Of a stretch of 64,000 nucleotides of DNA, positions 1 to 14,700 are shown one piece after another. The notes under the pieces were generated by a model. The model saw only the letters and a list, made by a program, of their open reading frames with translations, did no database searches and was not told the origin of the DNA. This DNA comes from Mesostigma viride (lineage: Eukaryota > Streptophyta > Mesostigmatophyceae > Mesostigmatales > Mesostigmataceae). The stretch spans positions 994,591-1,058,590 of the forward strand of contig RPFO01000103.1 of assembly GCA_009746045.1 (NCBI GenBank). Direction: 5' to 3'. Every line of letters begins with the position of its first letter. The first letter of the stretch is position 1. A program made the position numbers and the translations under genes.

Positions 1-271
1 CTACACATAGTGTCTTGCTAGCGAAAAGGAAACGGGCCGCTCTAGTTATTTAAGCTTGTCTGTCTACCACGTTGTCCTTTATGTCTACCTACCACTTCAA
101 CTTGTCCATGGCATCCCCAAGATCATGAACAGGCAGCGCGGACGACTAAAAAGGTTGCCACATGGCTGCCGCGCCACTAGGGTTGCACCGAAGTATGGCC
201 GCCATCGGGGTATGACGAACACAAGAACTACCACGCACGCACAACCCTAGTACAGTGACCAATACACACAC

Positions 272-457
<186 letters not shown>

Positions 458-554
458 CGAGACAGACAAGAATAACTCCTTCACAACAAGTTAGCAGCCC
501 TGACAAACAAGTCGGTTACAATCCAAACAATCAACAGGTCATGAATAAATATTT

Positions 555-745
555 ACGACCGCCAGACGCAAACCCAACTAATAAAGGTTACAGCAAACCT
601 AACTAATAAAGGTTACAACCGCCAGATGCAAACCTAACTAATAAAGGTTACAACTGCAAGACGCAAACCTAACAAATAAATGCTACAACCGCAAGATGTA
701 AACCTAACAAATAAAGGTTACAACCGCCAGATGTAAACCTAAGAA
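555..745. repeat. ~35-bp degenerate minisatellite
   Basis: About five diverged copies of a unit containing CTAAYAAATAAAGGTTACAA followed by a CCGCCAGATG-like stretch. The divergence suggests an older array than the perfect microsatellite upstream. No coding potential is seen. Confidence 0.85.
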
Positions 746-1030
746 AGAAGCACACAAAGGGAGGCAGTGAGTTAGCATACGATTCAGCACAGCAGGCCGT
801 GTCCACGCAGTGTCAACTACATGGCAAATTTCCAGAACAGAGGACGCGCCACACACAAACAATCTGAACGATGTGCACTTCAGGCAATCACAAGCGGGAC
901 CGCCATGCACGTGAGCTCGCAACACGGTAGCAACACCAGGGAAATACAGATGCAATACAATAGCAATACAAGGGAAATACAATAGCAAGGCCTTGGGCAA
1001 ACCCCTTGGTTGACCCTTGCTGAAACTAGC

Positions 1031-1250
1031 TGCATCGCTGCCCCGCTGTGCGGATAGGTACAGTGACCTCAGTGCGCACACTCGTTGCATCGCTACCCCG
1101 CTGTGTGGATAGGTACAGTGACCTCAGTGCGCACACTCGTTGCATCGCTGCCCCGCTGTGTGGATAGGTACAGTGACCTCAGTGCGCACACTCGTTGCAT
1201 CGCTACCCCGCTGTGTGTGGACAGGTTACAGTGACCTCGGTGCGCAAAGC
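1031..1250. repeat. Four 55-bp tandem repeats
   Basis: Near-identical 55-bp units start at 1031, 1086, 1141 and 1196 (each begins TGCATCGCT). The fourth copy decays at its 3' end. Bases 1251-2217 contain no gene I can support. Confidence 0.93.
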
Positions 1251-2217
1251 CGAGACGAACCGAAGCAAGTCGCTCCGGGCAAGTTGCTCGCAGAGTTCAG
1301 GCCCCCGGAGCCACAAATCGGATGGTCACTGTCGCAGCCGGCGTCTTGTGCGGGGCCCGAGGCAGTATCCAAGCATTGAGCTGATTTCAATTCAGTCCAA
1401 AACACAGCATCCATTGGAGGCCATCAGAAAGCACTGCCTGTCAGCTAAATCCAGCCAACAAGCCCCTGAAAGGGTCCATGGGTGACAAAGAAACGAAAAC
1501 AAGTGTTTCCAGCACTACCGCCACCCTACCATCCCCACCACCCACCTGAATAAGCAAAACCTTAAACCGACCCCACCCCGAATCCCATCCCGCCAACTGT
1601 TGAGTCTGCGCAACTGGTTGCCACAGCGCATGCTGCGTAGCATGGTAACGTGAGTCCTGGCATTGCAGCGGGGGAGTGCAGGACCACCAATATACCTTTA
1701 TCTCTTACTAAAAATTCTGTACCACAAATACATCTTTTTGTCTTCACGTGCACTGCGCGCATGGAAACGCCAGGTGTACGTCCTGACCACTTTCAGTGGC
1801 TTTATGGCCATCCCCTTGCTTCCATTTGCTTACGCGGGCTTACAGGGGCTCGAATAGATGGCTCGAACTACAGTAGCCAGATCGAACTAGCCAGATCCAC
1901 ATTGTACCCCTGGCTGGAATCTGGATGCTGACACGACGTGAGGAGAAGCCAAGGCATCCACGTGGGAGCAGCCCCGTGCCGTCAACCCTGCAGAGGTCCC
2001 CTTCATGCAAGGCATGGGCGTACCGCACGTCTACGGCATAGGCTTCCTAGACTTCTTCCACCTCTGCGCTTAGCCTGCGCTCTTTGGAAACAGGCAAATG
2101 GATTCCGCTGGCCACCGCGCCTTCAAGTGCCACTTATTAGTAGGCCTGTATGTGCGTGCACCAGCAGCCCCAGATGGGTGCAGTCGCGCGCATGGTGTGC
2201 CTTTAACCAATTTATCA

Positions 2218-2398
2218 GGCGGAGCCAATTTTCGGAAGAACCGTTAGGTTCGCCAGAATTGGCGAAGCTTATAAGGCCGTACACGTGAGAAAACATAGGA
2301 ATAGGGGATGAAAATCCGTCAATCCATCCATACATCCACCGAATTTGTCCCTAATTTGCAAGCAGAAGAGTGAGGTTCTTCCGAAAATTGGCTCCGCC
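2218..2398. repeat. 181-bp element with 25-bp perfect inverted repeats
   Basis: The arm at 2218-2242 (starts GGCGGAGCCAATTTTCGG) is the exact reverse complement of 2374-2398, around a 131-bp spacer. This is the form of a small non-autonomous DNA element. No target-site duplication was identified, so the class is unknown. Confidence 0.75.
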
Positions 2399-2995
2399 GT
2401 AGAGTTTCAACGGGCAAGTTGCAAACACGCACGTTACTTGATTCCAACATAATGCATCTGCTACTTACACTCGTGCAAATGTGTCGTTCATTTTCTAAGT
2501 GGTTCTTACCACCACTATTTCAAATTAATATGATCATTTACCATTTTAAATAAGTATACTGGCTGCGTTTGTAGGCCCAGATGAACGTTACGTGCGTTCC
2601 ATGACATCTGCCAAGACCGCGCACCTTCGTGCGGATTTCAGCATAACTAAGCAGGTTCCTAGCTTGGGACCGCATGCCTTACAAATACGTGAAAGTTGTG
2701 CCTTTGACGCCACTATTACATCTCTACCGACACCATATTGCATGATCCGGGACGCATTTCAGCACATCCAAGTGACAACTACACATTGGAGGCAACACCC
2801 ACAGCTTGTTCCATCAAGCTAAGGGTACCTTCACCTCAAGCGCCAACCGCGCCCTCAACCGCCGCCGCCACCGCCAGTACCGCCACCCGCTACCTTAACT
2901 GCCACTAAGTACGAGTACCGCGACCATGACCTACCGCCATCACAACCACTACGAGTTACCAGTACGACCATGCACCACCTGATCTACCGGAAGTC

Positions 2996-3379
<384 letters not shown>

Positions 3380-4184
3380 ATTAACAAACACAAAAACATA
3401 CGGCATGCAAGTAACCAAATGCGTATACCTCCTAACCCGAAGTGCCCTGGCGGAACTACGAACAAACCTGCGATTAATCGATAACGATTCTAGTAAACAA
3501 CAAGGTTTCATTACTACTCATGCGTACCTGTGACCGTTGCGGGTAACCAGATGAGAGCAAACGTTATGCTGATGCCAAGAATCAACGTTCCAAACATCGC
3601 GGAGTGTCGGGGCATTGTAGGCTGACGCCTCAGTGGCAACAGATCAGGGTTCATCATAATAAGTTATGCCTGCCCTCCGCCGCCGAAACCTTGAAGTCAA
3701 ACCTTCGCTAAGGATAAGCTCGGCACGGTTGGGTTAAACCCAAATCTGACTTCAACAGTGAACTGCGAAGTGCCACTCTAGAAACAAAAAAGGTCCTTTG
3801 CGGTTCGGGGTGGCCGTGCGGGGACGCCTTCGATTTCTAGACCATTTTTTCCATGTTTACAACTCACCAGCCTGGTCACCAGATGTTTTTTTTAATTCCA
3901 TAGCCCGATCTAGACCATCCACATCTCCCGCATCGCTCCGCATCGACGGGGCAATCTACACTGTACGGGCAGTTCTGCTATTATTGGTCTTTTTCCACCG
4001 GGGCGTGGACTGTGGAGGTTGTTGCCGTTGTGGTGACGGACTGACGGGCCGGTGACCAATGGACACTTCATGCGTTGCTGTTCGTAATTCGCAAGTTCGC
4101 GGATGACATACATGTAGCCCAAGATACGCCCACGGCGAGTTAGTTAGTTAGTTGAATCCCACGCCGCACATGGGCAGCGAGTTA

Positions 4185-4415
4185 CAGGCATTCACGCCTT
4201 AAGTTGGGTTGGCTTAAGTTGGGTTCACGCCTTAAGTTGGGTCAAATAGGGTTTTGGCATTCCAAGTTCAAAATAGTTCAGAATAGTATGTTTTGGTATC
4301 TTTAGTTCAAATTATTAGAATTTAGTAGAATCATTCACGCCTTAAGTTGGGTTCACGCCTTAAGTTGGGTTGACCCCTCAAAAACTTCGAACCCAACTTA
4401 AGGCGTGAATGCCTG
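4185..4415. mobile_element. TA-flanked TIR element, family 'CAGGCATTCACGCC', copy 1
   Basis: The element starts CAGGCATTCACGCCTTAAG and ends with the inverted form, with TA on each side (4183-4184 and 4416-4417). The terminal motif TTCACGCCTTAAGTTGGGTT is repeated several times inside both ends. The AT-rich core (about 4250-4335, with TTAGTAGAATCATTCACGCC) recurs in opposite orientation at 24726-24883. There is no coding capacity. The TA flanks suggest a mariner-like target but do not prove the superfamily. Confidence 0.8.
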
Positions 4416-4445
4416 TACAGCCTGTTCAGTCAGGGGCTTTGATTA

Positions 4446-4744
4446 CCGTAGTGGCTCTTATATCAGTACGCCTAATTATGTACGAATCGACCCCGTACAG
4501 GCCGAAAAAAAACCTCCTTCCGGCCTCGTACATCCCAAGATATCACCCTCAGATTCTACGATATACTTATGAGGGGCATCCATATGTTGTCCCTAGGGTA
4601 CTGCCTCCCAAATAAACCTACGATATACCCTTACGATATACCTACGTACACTAAGAAAAAATCCCCAAAACCCCGTACGCGTAACAAAAATCGCTAAAAG
4701 CCCTCGTACGATAATTAAGCGTACACATATAAGAGCCACTACGG
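4446..4744. mobile_element. 299-bp MITE-like element with TA target duplication
   Basis: The ends CCGTAGTGGCTCTTATAT (left) and their reverse complement (right) are perfect for 18 bp. They continue imperfectly to about 40 bp through a GTACG-rich stretch. TA dinucleotides flank both ends (4444-4445 and 4745-4746). The interior is AT-rich and non-coding. A Stowaway or mariner-type MITE is the most economical reading. Confidence 0.75.
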
Positions 4745-4829
4745 TATTACTCGGTACGGTACATTAGCTGAAACTGGCAGCATAAAGAAGAGCTTAAAGA
4801 AGTCCCGTACTGTATGCTGTAAGTAGTCC

Positions 4830-5530
4830 CGAACATATGCTGTAGGGTTGTACCGAATAGCGTTTTGGCTTGCCGAATCGGATACTCGGACCAGGGGGGT
4901 GCCCCGAACCCGATGCCGAATATATTTGGAGCCTCCCGATACCGATACCGAATATGTTCGGAGCTGAAGGGCCCTTCCCGAATCGAACACCGAATAGTTC
5001 TCCGAACTATTCGGACGCCGATCGAATAATGACGACAGTAGCTACTATAACGTATTAGGTAGATAACTTGTATCATCTATATTAATGAGACTTATATTAA
5101 TTATTTTGTATCAATTATATATTGAGATACACTTAGTGTTTAATACTTAGACGAGCACAGTTGCCTTCCCTGCTTAGTGCATTCAGCTTTTGGGCGTTGG
5201 CCTAACTCTGAGTCGGCGGAGGCATGACCGCGCCAGCTGGTGAGTGGAGGCTGGAGGCTGCGCCGCCCGCTAGTAGGGGTACTACTATTCGATATTCGGA
5301 ACTACGAATATATTCGTCGAATAGTAGGGTGTCCCGATTTCGATACCGAACATATTCGGAAGTAGAGCTTGCCTCCCGATACCGATACCGAATATGTTCA
5401 GACGGACAGACCGTTCGCCGTATACTGAACATATTCGGTGTTCGGTTCGGTATTCGGGGGATATTCGGTATTCGGAACACTATTCGGTACAACCCTAATA
5501 TGCTGATGGCTGTACGGTTTGCAGCATAAG
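4830..5530. repeat. Palindrome-rich region built on CGAATATTCGG-type motifs
   Basis: Dozens of CCGAATAT/ATATTCGG words make two arms that are partly inverted. GTAGGGTTGTACCGAATAG (about 4841-4860) pairs with CTATTCGGTACAACCCTA (about 5481-5498). The block CCTCCCGATACCGATACCG occurs twice in direct orientation (about 4942 and 5371). A spacer at about 5035-5280 separates the arms. It may be a decayed inverted-repeat transposon or a self-pairing satellite. Confidence 0.7.
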
Positions 5531-5741
5531 AGAGGCTTGTGTCGGACACCCAAAAAGCTTTCTCGTCCCAACGTCATACAACTGATACAAGGTATGTACG
5601 GTAGAACGTCAAGGTCTTACGTGTAAGCACACCGTGGCACAGCGATGGCAGACTGGTGCAAATTTACGAGCCTTCTGCAGGGAAATAATCGATAACAATC
5701 GCCTGCTTTTTGTCTCTAAGAGAAGGTTTTCTGTTTTCGAC

Positions 5742-8700
5742 ATGGCGCTTGGAAACGTAGTTCGCGCGAGAGGTCTACGGTTGTTGTGCAGGAGAGCACG
5801 GGTTTGGCAGCAGCACGCTTTCGATGGCGACTGCGTTGGTCGCACTCGGCAATTTCATAAGGCGGGGGCTGCTCTTAGCCCTTTCTCTTCTCGTGTGTCG
5901 ATTGCCTCGCTTGGGTTTCCACTTCATGGTACGTGAACGTTTCTCCGCAAGGGCGTGCAGTCTTCAAATTATCTAGTTCTTATGTCCTAGGGAAACAACT
6001 TACACTGCGTAGACCTTTGTAAAAGGTTGTGGAAATGGATGATAGTCAAGTTTTAGAATTGCATCACCGGCGTACGTGACCGACGATTTTGCTTCGTGGA
6101 ATTGCATAGACGCACAAACTTTCTGTGTTGTGCGGGTAAAATTTCTACCATGTTTATGCGAAAGGCTATTCTCGTTTTGCATGCCGCCGCTCTTGTCAGC
6201 CTTAGAAAAGTACTCCTCGCTCCGTTGCGTTAAGGCGGTTTGATTTTACGAGCGGTTCATGTGATTGCCGCGACTTAGGAACCTGTGTCCTCGCCGTGCC
6301 TGCTTTTACAGCGGCCTGATTGCGCACATAAATCTAAAAACATCTTCTTAGAACGACAACTCCTTTTCTCGATGATGTTCTGGGCGAGCCAATGACGCGC
6401 TGATTGGCAGGGCGTTCAGGGTAGCTAGACGACATTGTGCCGCCAACGTATACATGCTTCCGATCAGCAACCTCACAACACGCATGCCATCCCACTACAA
6501 GTTTTGCTAGCCTTTGACACGATTTGGACACCATCTTACAATGTGCTCGTCATCCCTTGTTTGATTTTCTTTCCTTGCCAATTACAGGCAATGCCAAGAA
6601 TACACCACTAGGCGGCTCCGGCTGGCAGCCGCGCCACGTTCAGCCCATCTCGCACCACCAGCAGCGCGGCCTATTCATCCAGACGCAGACGACCCCCAAC
6701 CCGGCCAGCCTCATGTTCGTCCCAGGGAAGACGGTGCTCGAGTCGGGCGTGAGGGACTTCCCGGACGCGCGGTCTGCGATGGTGTCGCCGCTGGCAAAGA
6801 AGCTCTTCCACGTGGATGGTACGTTTTTCTTTTAGATTTTCTTTTTTTTTTGGATGATACGTTTTCCGTTTCAACATTTCGGCCTCGATGTTGTCTAATG
6901 GTTTGGCCTTGGTGTTGTCATATTCTTGCATCCGCCACTACAGCCATGTCCACCACCAGAAGCTGTAGCTGTTTTGGATCAACCAACGGTCTGCTGTTGT
7001 CCTAACAACATTTTTGCCATAAGGATGTTGCCCGTAAACATTGCTATCATGTTACCAAAATTTACCATAGGATTGCCACGATGTTGCCATCATCACATCC
7101 CCTGTGGTTTTGTTGCCATCGTCGCATCTGCTGCCATGTTGTTGCCATCCTCATATCCTATCTTTCTTCCCGGATATCTGTGGATTCCCTAAAAACTGTT
7201 CTATGTCGATGGTCCATCCCCATCCATCTAGATATTTTGAGCCTAATGTTGCCTTTGTGTGTTATCGTAAGTGTTGCCTTATAGCGTTGTGAAACTGCTG
7301 CCACAATGTTGTCATCAACGTCCCCTATATAGCTGCCCACACAGTCATTCTGTCGCTGTCATTACTTCTATGAATTCTTTCCACTGTAATCATGATTTTT
7401 CTCCCCTCTCTATTAATAAGTTCTTTCCGCGTGGATGGTCCACTTCCACGCTCGTTCCACGCATTTCGCCCTCGTGTCTTCCACCCGGCCTGTATCGCTT
7501 TAAATATAGACCATATTCAGCAGCTTCTCAAAACTGGCGGTCCATTTTGTCGCCATCTTGGTGAATTCGTGTTGCGTCAACGTTGCCGTAGCAGTGCCGG
7601 TATGCTGCCGCTTTGTTGATTCAACCTTGCCATGCTTGTTTTTTTTTGGGGGGGGGGTCACGTTCTTTGTATCTGCCCACGCAGCCATGGATTTGCCTAT
7701 ACCCCTAACTGGGCAGCCAGGCAGGCAGCCAGGCAGGCAGCCAGGCAGGCAGCCAGGCAGGCAGCCAGGCAGGCAGCCAGGCAGGCAGCCAGGCAGGCAG
7801 CCAGGCAGGCAGCCAGGCAGGCAGCCAGGCAGGCAGCCAGGCAGGCAGCCAGGCAGGCAGCCAGGCAGGCAGCCAGGCAGGCAGCCAGGCAGGCAGCCAG
7901 GCAGGCAGCCAGGCAGGCAGCCGGGCAGGCAGCCAGGCAGGCCACCCTGCCTTCCCAGGATATGAGTTTGTCCTGTCCAGGTTGAGTGCGGACGTGTCAG
8001 ACATTGTGTTATGACATCTGTATGGCCTCTCGTGTAATTGTGCGTGGTTTCCACAAATAGCCGCTTCTGGTAACTGGACCAGTATAGATCTACCACAGAT
8101 TGTGGCTGCTTGTGGCCCCGGTCAGCTCCTCCTCCACGTCCCTCCCTGTGCGGGTGCGGGTGCAAGTGATCACTTTCAGCATGTCCATGTGATCAAGTGA
8201 CTTTTGACAAGCGATCCCTTTTGTAGTGCCTTGCGAAGGGGTCTGCCGGGCAATGGGGGCTGCCTTGCGAAGCCGAAGCCAGATCTCCTGCGATTTGCGA
8301 AGCCAGTGGTCGCGTGGTTAGCAGGTCCAGTTTGATACCGCAGGATCGTCGTGGCCATCGAATGGATTATTCTTCAAACACCTTGTTTGTTCCTTTCCTC
8401 CCGCGCCTCTTCCCTTGTTTGTTCCTTTCCTCCCGCGCCTCTTCCCTTGTTTGTTCCTTTCCTCCCGCGCCTCTTCCCTTGTGTGTTCATTTCCTCCCGC
8501 GCCTCTTCCCTTGTTTGTTCATTTCCTCCCGCGCCTCTTCCCTTGCTTGTTCCTTTCCTCCCGCGCCTCTTCCCTTGTGTGTTCCTTTCCTCCCTCGCCT
8601 CTTCCCTTGTGTGTTCATTTCCTCCCTCGCCTCTTCCCTTGTTTGTTCATGTCCTCCCACGCCTCTTCCCTTGTTTGTTCCTTTCCTCCCGCGCCTCTTC

Positions 8701-11700
8701 TACCCACGCGCAACAGGTGTGAGAGGACGCTGTCTTTTGCTTCGATTTCATCACCGTGACCATCAATATCAGTAATCTATTTTACTATTTCGGCATCTTA
8801 TTTATTCTTCTATTTAGTATCTTGTTTGTTTGTGTTATTTATCGATCTACCCCTGCGCCAATCGCGCCAATACAAATTCCGCCCGTAACATGAAGCCGCT
8901 CTTCCACTCCATGCCACCCAACCACGTCAGGCGTGAAGGGCGTGTTCTTCGGCTCCGACTTCATCACCGTGACCAAGGCCGAGGGGTCCGACTGGGCGAC
9001 CATCAAGCCCGAGGTGTTTGCGGCCATCATGGACCACTTCACGTCCGGCCAGCCGATTATCAACGATGGCGCGACCGCGGCCGCCGCCGACACGGCTATT
9101 TCCGAGGTGAGGTCAATAATGGGAGGAATGGATCATGTGTCTGTGAATTATGTATCAAGGAGACAACCATGTAAATGTGGACTATGTATGTATGGACTAT
9201 GTATATGTGGACTATGTATGTATGGACTATGGATGTGTGGACTATGGATGTGTGGACTATGGATGTGTGGACTATGGATGTGTGGACAATGGATGTGTGG
9301 ACTATGGGTGTGTGGACTATGGATGTGTGGACTATGGATGTGTGGACTATGGATGTGTGGACTATGGATGTGTGGACTATGGATGTGTGGGCTATGGATG
9401 TGTGGACTATGGATGTGTGGACTATGGATGTGTGGACTATGGATGTGTGGACTATGGATGTGTGGACTATGGATGTGTGGACTATGGATGTGTGGACTAT
9501 GGATGTGTGGACTATGGATGTGTGGACTATAGATGTGTGGACTATGGATGTGTGGACTATGGATGTGTGGGCTATGGATGTGTGGACTATGGATGTGTGG
9601 ACTATGGATGTGTGGACTATGGATGTGTGGACTATGGATGTGTGGACTATGGATGTGTGGGCTATGGATGTGTGGACTATGGATGTGTGGACTATGGATG
9701 TGTGGACTATGGATGTGTGGACTATGGATGTGTGGACTATGGATGTGTGGACTATGGATGTGTGGACTATGGATGTGTGGACTATGGATGTGTGGACTAT
9801 TGATGTGTGGACTATGGATGTGTGGACTATGGATGTGTGGACTATGGATGTGTGGACTATGGATGTGTGGACTATGGATGTGTGGACTATGGATGTGTGG
9901 ACTATGGACGTGTGGGCTATAGATGTGTGGACTATGGATGTGTGGACTATGGATGTGTGGACTATGTATGTGTGGACTATAGATGTGTGGACTATGGATG
10001 TATGGACTATGGATGTGTGGACTATGGATGTGTGGACTATGGATGTGTGGACTATGGATGTGTGGAATTGATAAGGTCGGTGTATGTGCTTCATCATTTA
10101 TGTAGTTCTTATGATAAAGCCCATACACCGCCATCCTTGACGTGGGCTTGATGGTATGAATGATGGGATAGATATACCAGAACTGTGTGTTTATGGGCTA
10201 TTTGGTGTGGATGTGCTGTTTATGGATGATGGGCTATTTGGTGTGGATGTGCTGTTTATGGATGATGGGATAGTAGATATACCAGTACTAAGTGTTTATG
10301 GGCTATATGTGGTGTTTATGGGCTATATGTGGTGTTTATGGGCTATATGTGGTGTTTATGGATGATGGGATAGATATACCAGAACTGTGTGTTTATGGGC
10401 TATTTGGTGTGGATGTGCTGTTTATGGATGATGGGCTATTTGGTGTGGATGTGCTGTTTATGGATGATGGGATAGTAGATATACCAGTACTAAGTGTTTA
10501 TGGGCTATATGTGGTGTTTATGGGCTATATGTGGTGTTTATGGATGATGGGATAGATATACCAGTACTGTGTGTTTATGGATGGTATGTGGTCCTTATGC
10601 ATTGACGGTATGTGCATGGCATATGGACGGTGTATAGGCACTATGTCGGATCACGTCGCCATCTCCGAAGGGAGCCACCGAATGAATGTGAGCCACGATG
10701 GGATGAATGGTCCACCTAGTGTTGCTTTGTGGGATATATGGACAACTTGTTTATTGACTCGTCATGGATGCTTCGGGTCGCAATGCACCACCATCTCCGA
10801 AGTGAGCTTGATGGGGTAGAGTACAGCGGTCTGGATTCCTTAGTATCATGGCAGGATGACCGACACGATCGCAAACCAACCCCCCTTGAGCCATGGACGG
10901 TGACGTGGTCGTGCTCATCAAGGAGTTGCTTGGCGGTTACCCACAGTCGCACCTTATAAGCAGCCGTTATGAGCAGCTTTTTTGCCACAATTCCCCTGCC
11001 TTGTCTTGTTATCGCACCAGGGGCCCCTATGATGATGAGTTTGTCGCGCTGATATAATAAGTATGCTAACAAGAGTATGCTAACAAGAGAGAGACCCAAG
11101 CCAATAACAGACCCTGGCCTTTGCCAATATATATTTTTCCCTTGTATTTATCCCATACACGCACAGGATGACGACGAGGTGGTCGCACTCATCAAGGAGC
11201 TGCTGGATACGCGCATCCGCCCCGCAGTACAGGAGGACGGCGGTGACATCTTGTACAAGGGGTTTGACGCGTGAGTGCGAATACCTGATTGGTTCGGGAC
11301 GACCTGTCACTGTAGCGCAGCACGCGGTAATCGTAGCATTAAATTTGCCACATGCGTTGGCCTGTGGTACAAACTACGGATGCGACACCCTGTACAGGGT
11401 GTTTGACGCGTGCGTGCGGGTGGAAGCAGTGGTCACTGCAGCATCATGTGGGTGGTCACTGCCGTACCCAACGTGGTTGCGGTCACTGCCGTACCCAACG
11501 TGGTGGTGGTGGTCACTGCCGTACCCAACGTGGTGGTGGACACTGTCGTACCCAACGTGGTGGTTGTGGTCACTGCCGTGCCCAACGTGGTGGTGGACAC
11601 TGTCGTACCCAACGTGGTGGTTGTGGTCACTGCCGTGCCCAACGTGGTGGTGGTGGCATGGCAAGTGAACTGCATGCGATGCCGATTGTAGCGTTCCAAA

Positions 11701-14700
11701 TGAACCATGTCTCTGCTTCTCTTGCTTGACTGCACCGCCAGGGGCTTCCACCCCCACATCCTCGTTCTTGCCAGTCCGCCTCGTCCATCTCCATCCTATC
11801 TTTTCGTATTCATTCCTATCTATTCCTGTCTATTCCTGTCTATTCCTGTCTATTCCAGTGTATTCCTGTCTGTTCCTGTCTATTCCTGTCTATTCCTGTC
11901 TGTTCCTGTCTATTCCTGTCTATTCCTGTCTATTCCTGTCTATTCCTGTCTATTCCTGTCTATTCCCATCTATTCCTGTCTATTCCTGTCTGTTCCTGTC
12001 TATTCCTGTCTATTCCTGTCTATTCCTGTCTATTCCCATCTACACCCTCCACATTGGTAGTTTTAATTCGGTTCAGCCGAAAGGCCCTTCGGAATTAGAC
12101 AATAGCGTTTTATTGGTTGAAAGTGCTACTGTGCCCGCCCAATTAATTAATTATTAGTTTGTTTGTTTGGTTACCGAACAACCGTTGAACTGGCTGCGAA
12201 ATTTAATAATTCTTTGTTTGTTGACTTTGTTCTGTATAACCCAGCCGGATGCACCGCTCTTACGGCTGGGAAAAGCACATTTTTCAGCCAGAGATTTAAT
12301 ATTTCTTTGTTTGTTAGCGAGAAAGCTGCACACGTGACAGGAAAATAATATTTATTTACACTTTCTTTGTTTGTTTGGTAGCTTCAAAAACTACAGTTCA
12401 CTTCACTCGGGAATTAGTTAATTAAAATTCTTTTGTTTTATTTATCGTTTGCAGCTGGCCGGCGCCCAGCCTCATAATTATTTAGTAAACCTACCAATGC
12501 GGAGGGTGTATTCCTGTCTATTCCTGTCTATTCCCATCTATTCCTGTCTATTCCCATCTATTCCTGTCTATTCCTGTCTATTCCTGTCTATTCCTGTCTA
12601 TTCCTGTCTATTCCTGTCTATTCCAGTGTATTCCTGTCTGTTCCTGTCTATTCCTGTCTATTCCTGTCTATTCCTGTCTATTCCTGTCTATTCCTGTCTA
12701 TTCCTGTCTATTCCTGTCTATTCCTGTCTATTCCTGTCTATTCCTGTCTATTCCTGTCTATTCCTGTCTATTCCTGTCTATTCCTGTCTATTCCTGTCTA
12801 TTCCTGTCTGTTCCTGTCTGTTCCTATCTGTTCCTATCTGTTCCTGTCTATTCCTATCTGTTCCTGTCTATTCCTGTCTATTCCTGTCTATGCGTTTATA
12901 TTCCCAGGGGCAGGCTCGAGCGACCATGGTCCGGATTCGCCCGATTTCTGGCCTGCACTTTTTGTCTCCTTGATATTCCCAGCACAGTGTGTGTGTGTGT
13001 TTCAAGCTACAGAATGGCACTTTCCCTTTTATTAACACATGGCAACAATATTCCCTCGCGCAAACTCCCCCTCGCGCATCCCCGTCCTTCACACCTTCCT
13101 ACTCTGCTACATGGCTGTTTCCCATCCAGCTATTTCCATCCGCAGCGCAACAGAAATGAATCCATAAATAATTTATAATCAGTCTTCTCTCAGCTGCAGA
13201 CATTCCTCTACCCCACAATGCAACCCGAGTATTCCCCCCTCTGTCCCACTGCCCCTATTACTATGTACTATTTACCCTATTTATTACTATGAATCTCTAT
13301 GTGCAGCGCATCGGGCGTGGTCTCGCTCAAGCTGCAGGGAGCCTGCTCCGGCTGCCCCTCCTCGATGGTCACCCTAAAGAGTGGCATCGAGAACATGCTG
13401 ATGCACTACGTGCCTGAGGTGGGTGGGGTCACTATAGTGAAGCGTGGTATATAGTGTACAATGTGTGTGTGCTGGAAAGCGGCATCGAGAACATGCTGAT
13501 GCACTATGTGCCCGAGGTGGGTGGGGTCACTATGATGAAGCAAGTATACTGTAGGGTATCGTGTGTGTGTGTGCTGGAGATGGGCATAGAGAGCATCAGA
13601 ATAGAGAGCATGCTTATGGACAACGACCTGCGACGACCTTCCCGAGGTTGAGGGGGGAAGGGAGTTGTAGGCTTGCCAGGAAGAGACCGCTGCAGAATGA
13701 TGATCTTGACCATCAATGGTTGTCGAGGACTGCATGCCAACAGGAGGGGTTGATGTGGGGGGTGCTGCAGGCCAGTATTATCCTGGCTTATATATGGTGG
13801 TGCCGCCATGGTGCCGCAGGAGAGTGTTATCTTGGCTTATGTATGTATGGCGGTACTGGGTAGATGACGCAGTGTCCCACAGAAGCTTGAACAGCAGAAG
13901 CTCGACCAATAAGAATAATACGAATACGAATAAGAGTAGGAATAGGAATAAGAGTAGGAATAGGAATAAGAATAGGAATAGGAATAAGAATAGGAATAGG
14001 AATAGTTCAATGGTTGAGGTTTGCGTTATGCTCCTTCGCTCGCGTCTTATCTGGTGAGATGTGACCGGGGGTATCTCACCCTCCAGCTGGGTGGAAGATG
14101 TGATGTACAATGCAGCGGTGGCGTAGTGAGACTATGAACAGCGACTGCTGTCTCTTTGTTTTGGTTTGTCGCACACACACACCAGGTCGAATCGGCCATC
14201 GACAATAGCTTCGTGGAAATAGATCTTTAGGCCAGGTTGAACGGGCAGGCACCTTGCGGCGGTAACATCGCCGAGGTGGAAAGGAACACGGTACTGGCAA
14301 GTTGTAACAGCAAGGAAGGAAAAACGTGGGTATCTTGTGGCTTCTGGTTCGGTTGCAAGGTGAAGAATGTAACGGGCTAACATTTGTAACACACAACGTG
14401 GGATAATCATGTCTCGGTGATGATGGTGAATCGCGAGGAACGCCTGTTATTTAACATGACAAGTGCCCTATTGGCTAATTTTCCCTAATTCTGGCAGGCG
14501 CTAACAATGCTTGTTCCTTGTTGTGACGTCTTCGCAGGGTGCCCACTTCCATTCTGTGCCCCCCACCCATTACTAGATCAATATCGGCAATGTGGTGTCT
14601 CCTTTCCGGGAGGTGCCCTCATTACCCTTCTCCCCTCCCCTTGCCCGCCCCTTCCCCTCCCCTTGCCCTCCCCTTGCCCCCTGCCCTCCCCTCCCCTTTC

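Noticed and set aside
9096..10134. Long open frames of 298-333 codons on both strands (HTSIV, MDVWT, SPHIH repeats)
   Set aside because: They follow from a 15-bp satellite without stops in most frames, lie in an NFU intron, and have no domain or start context.
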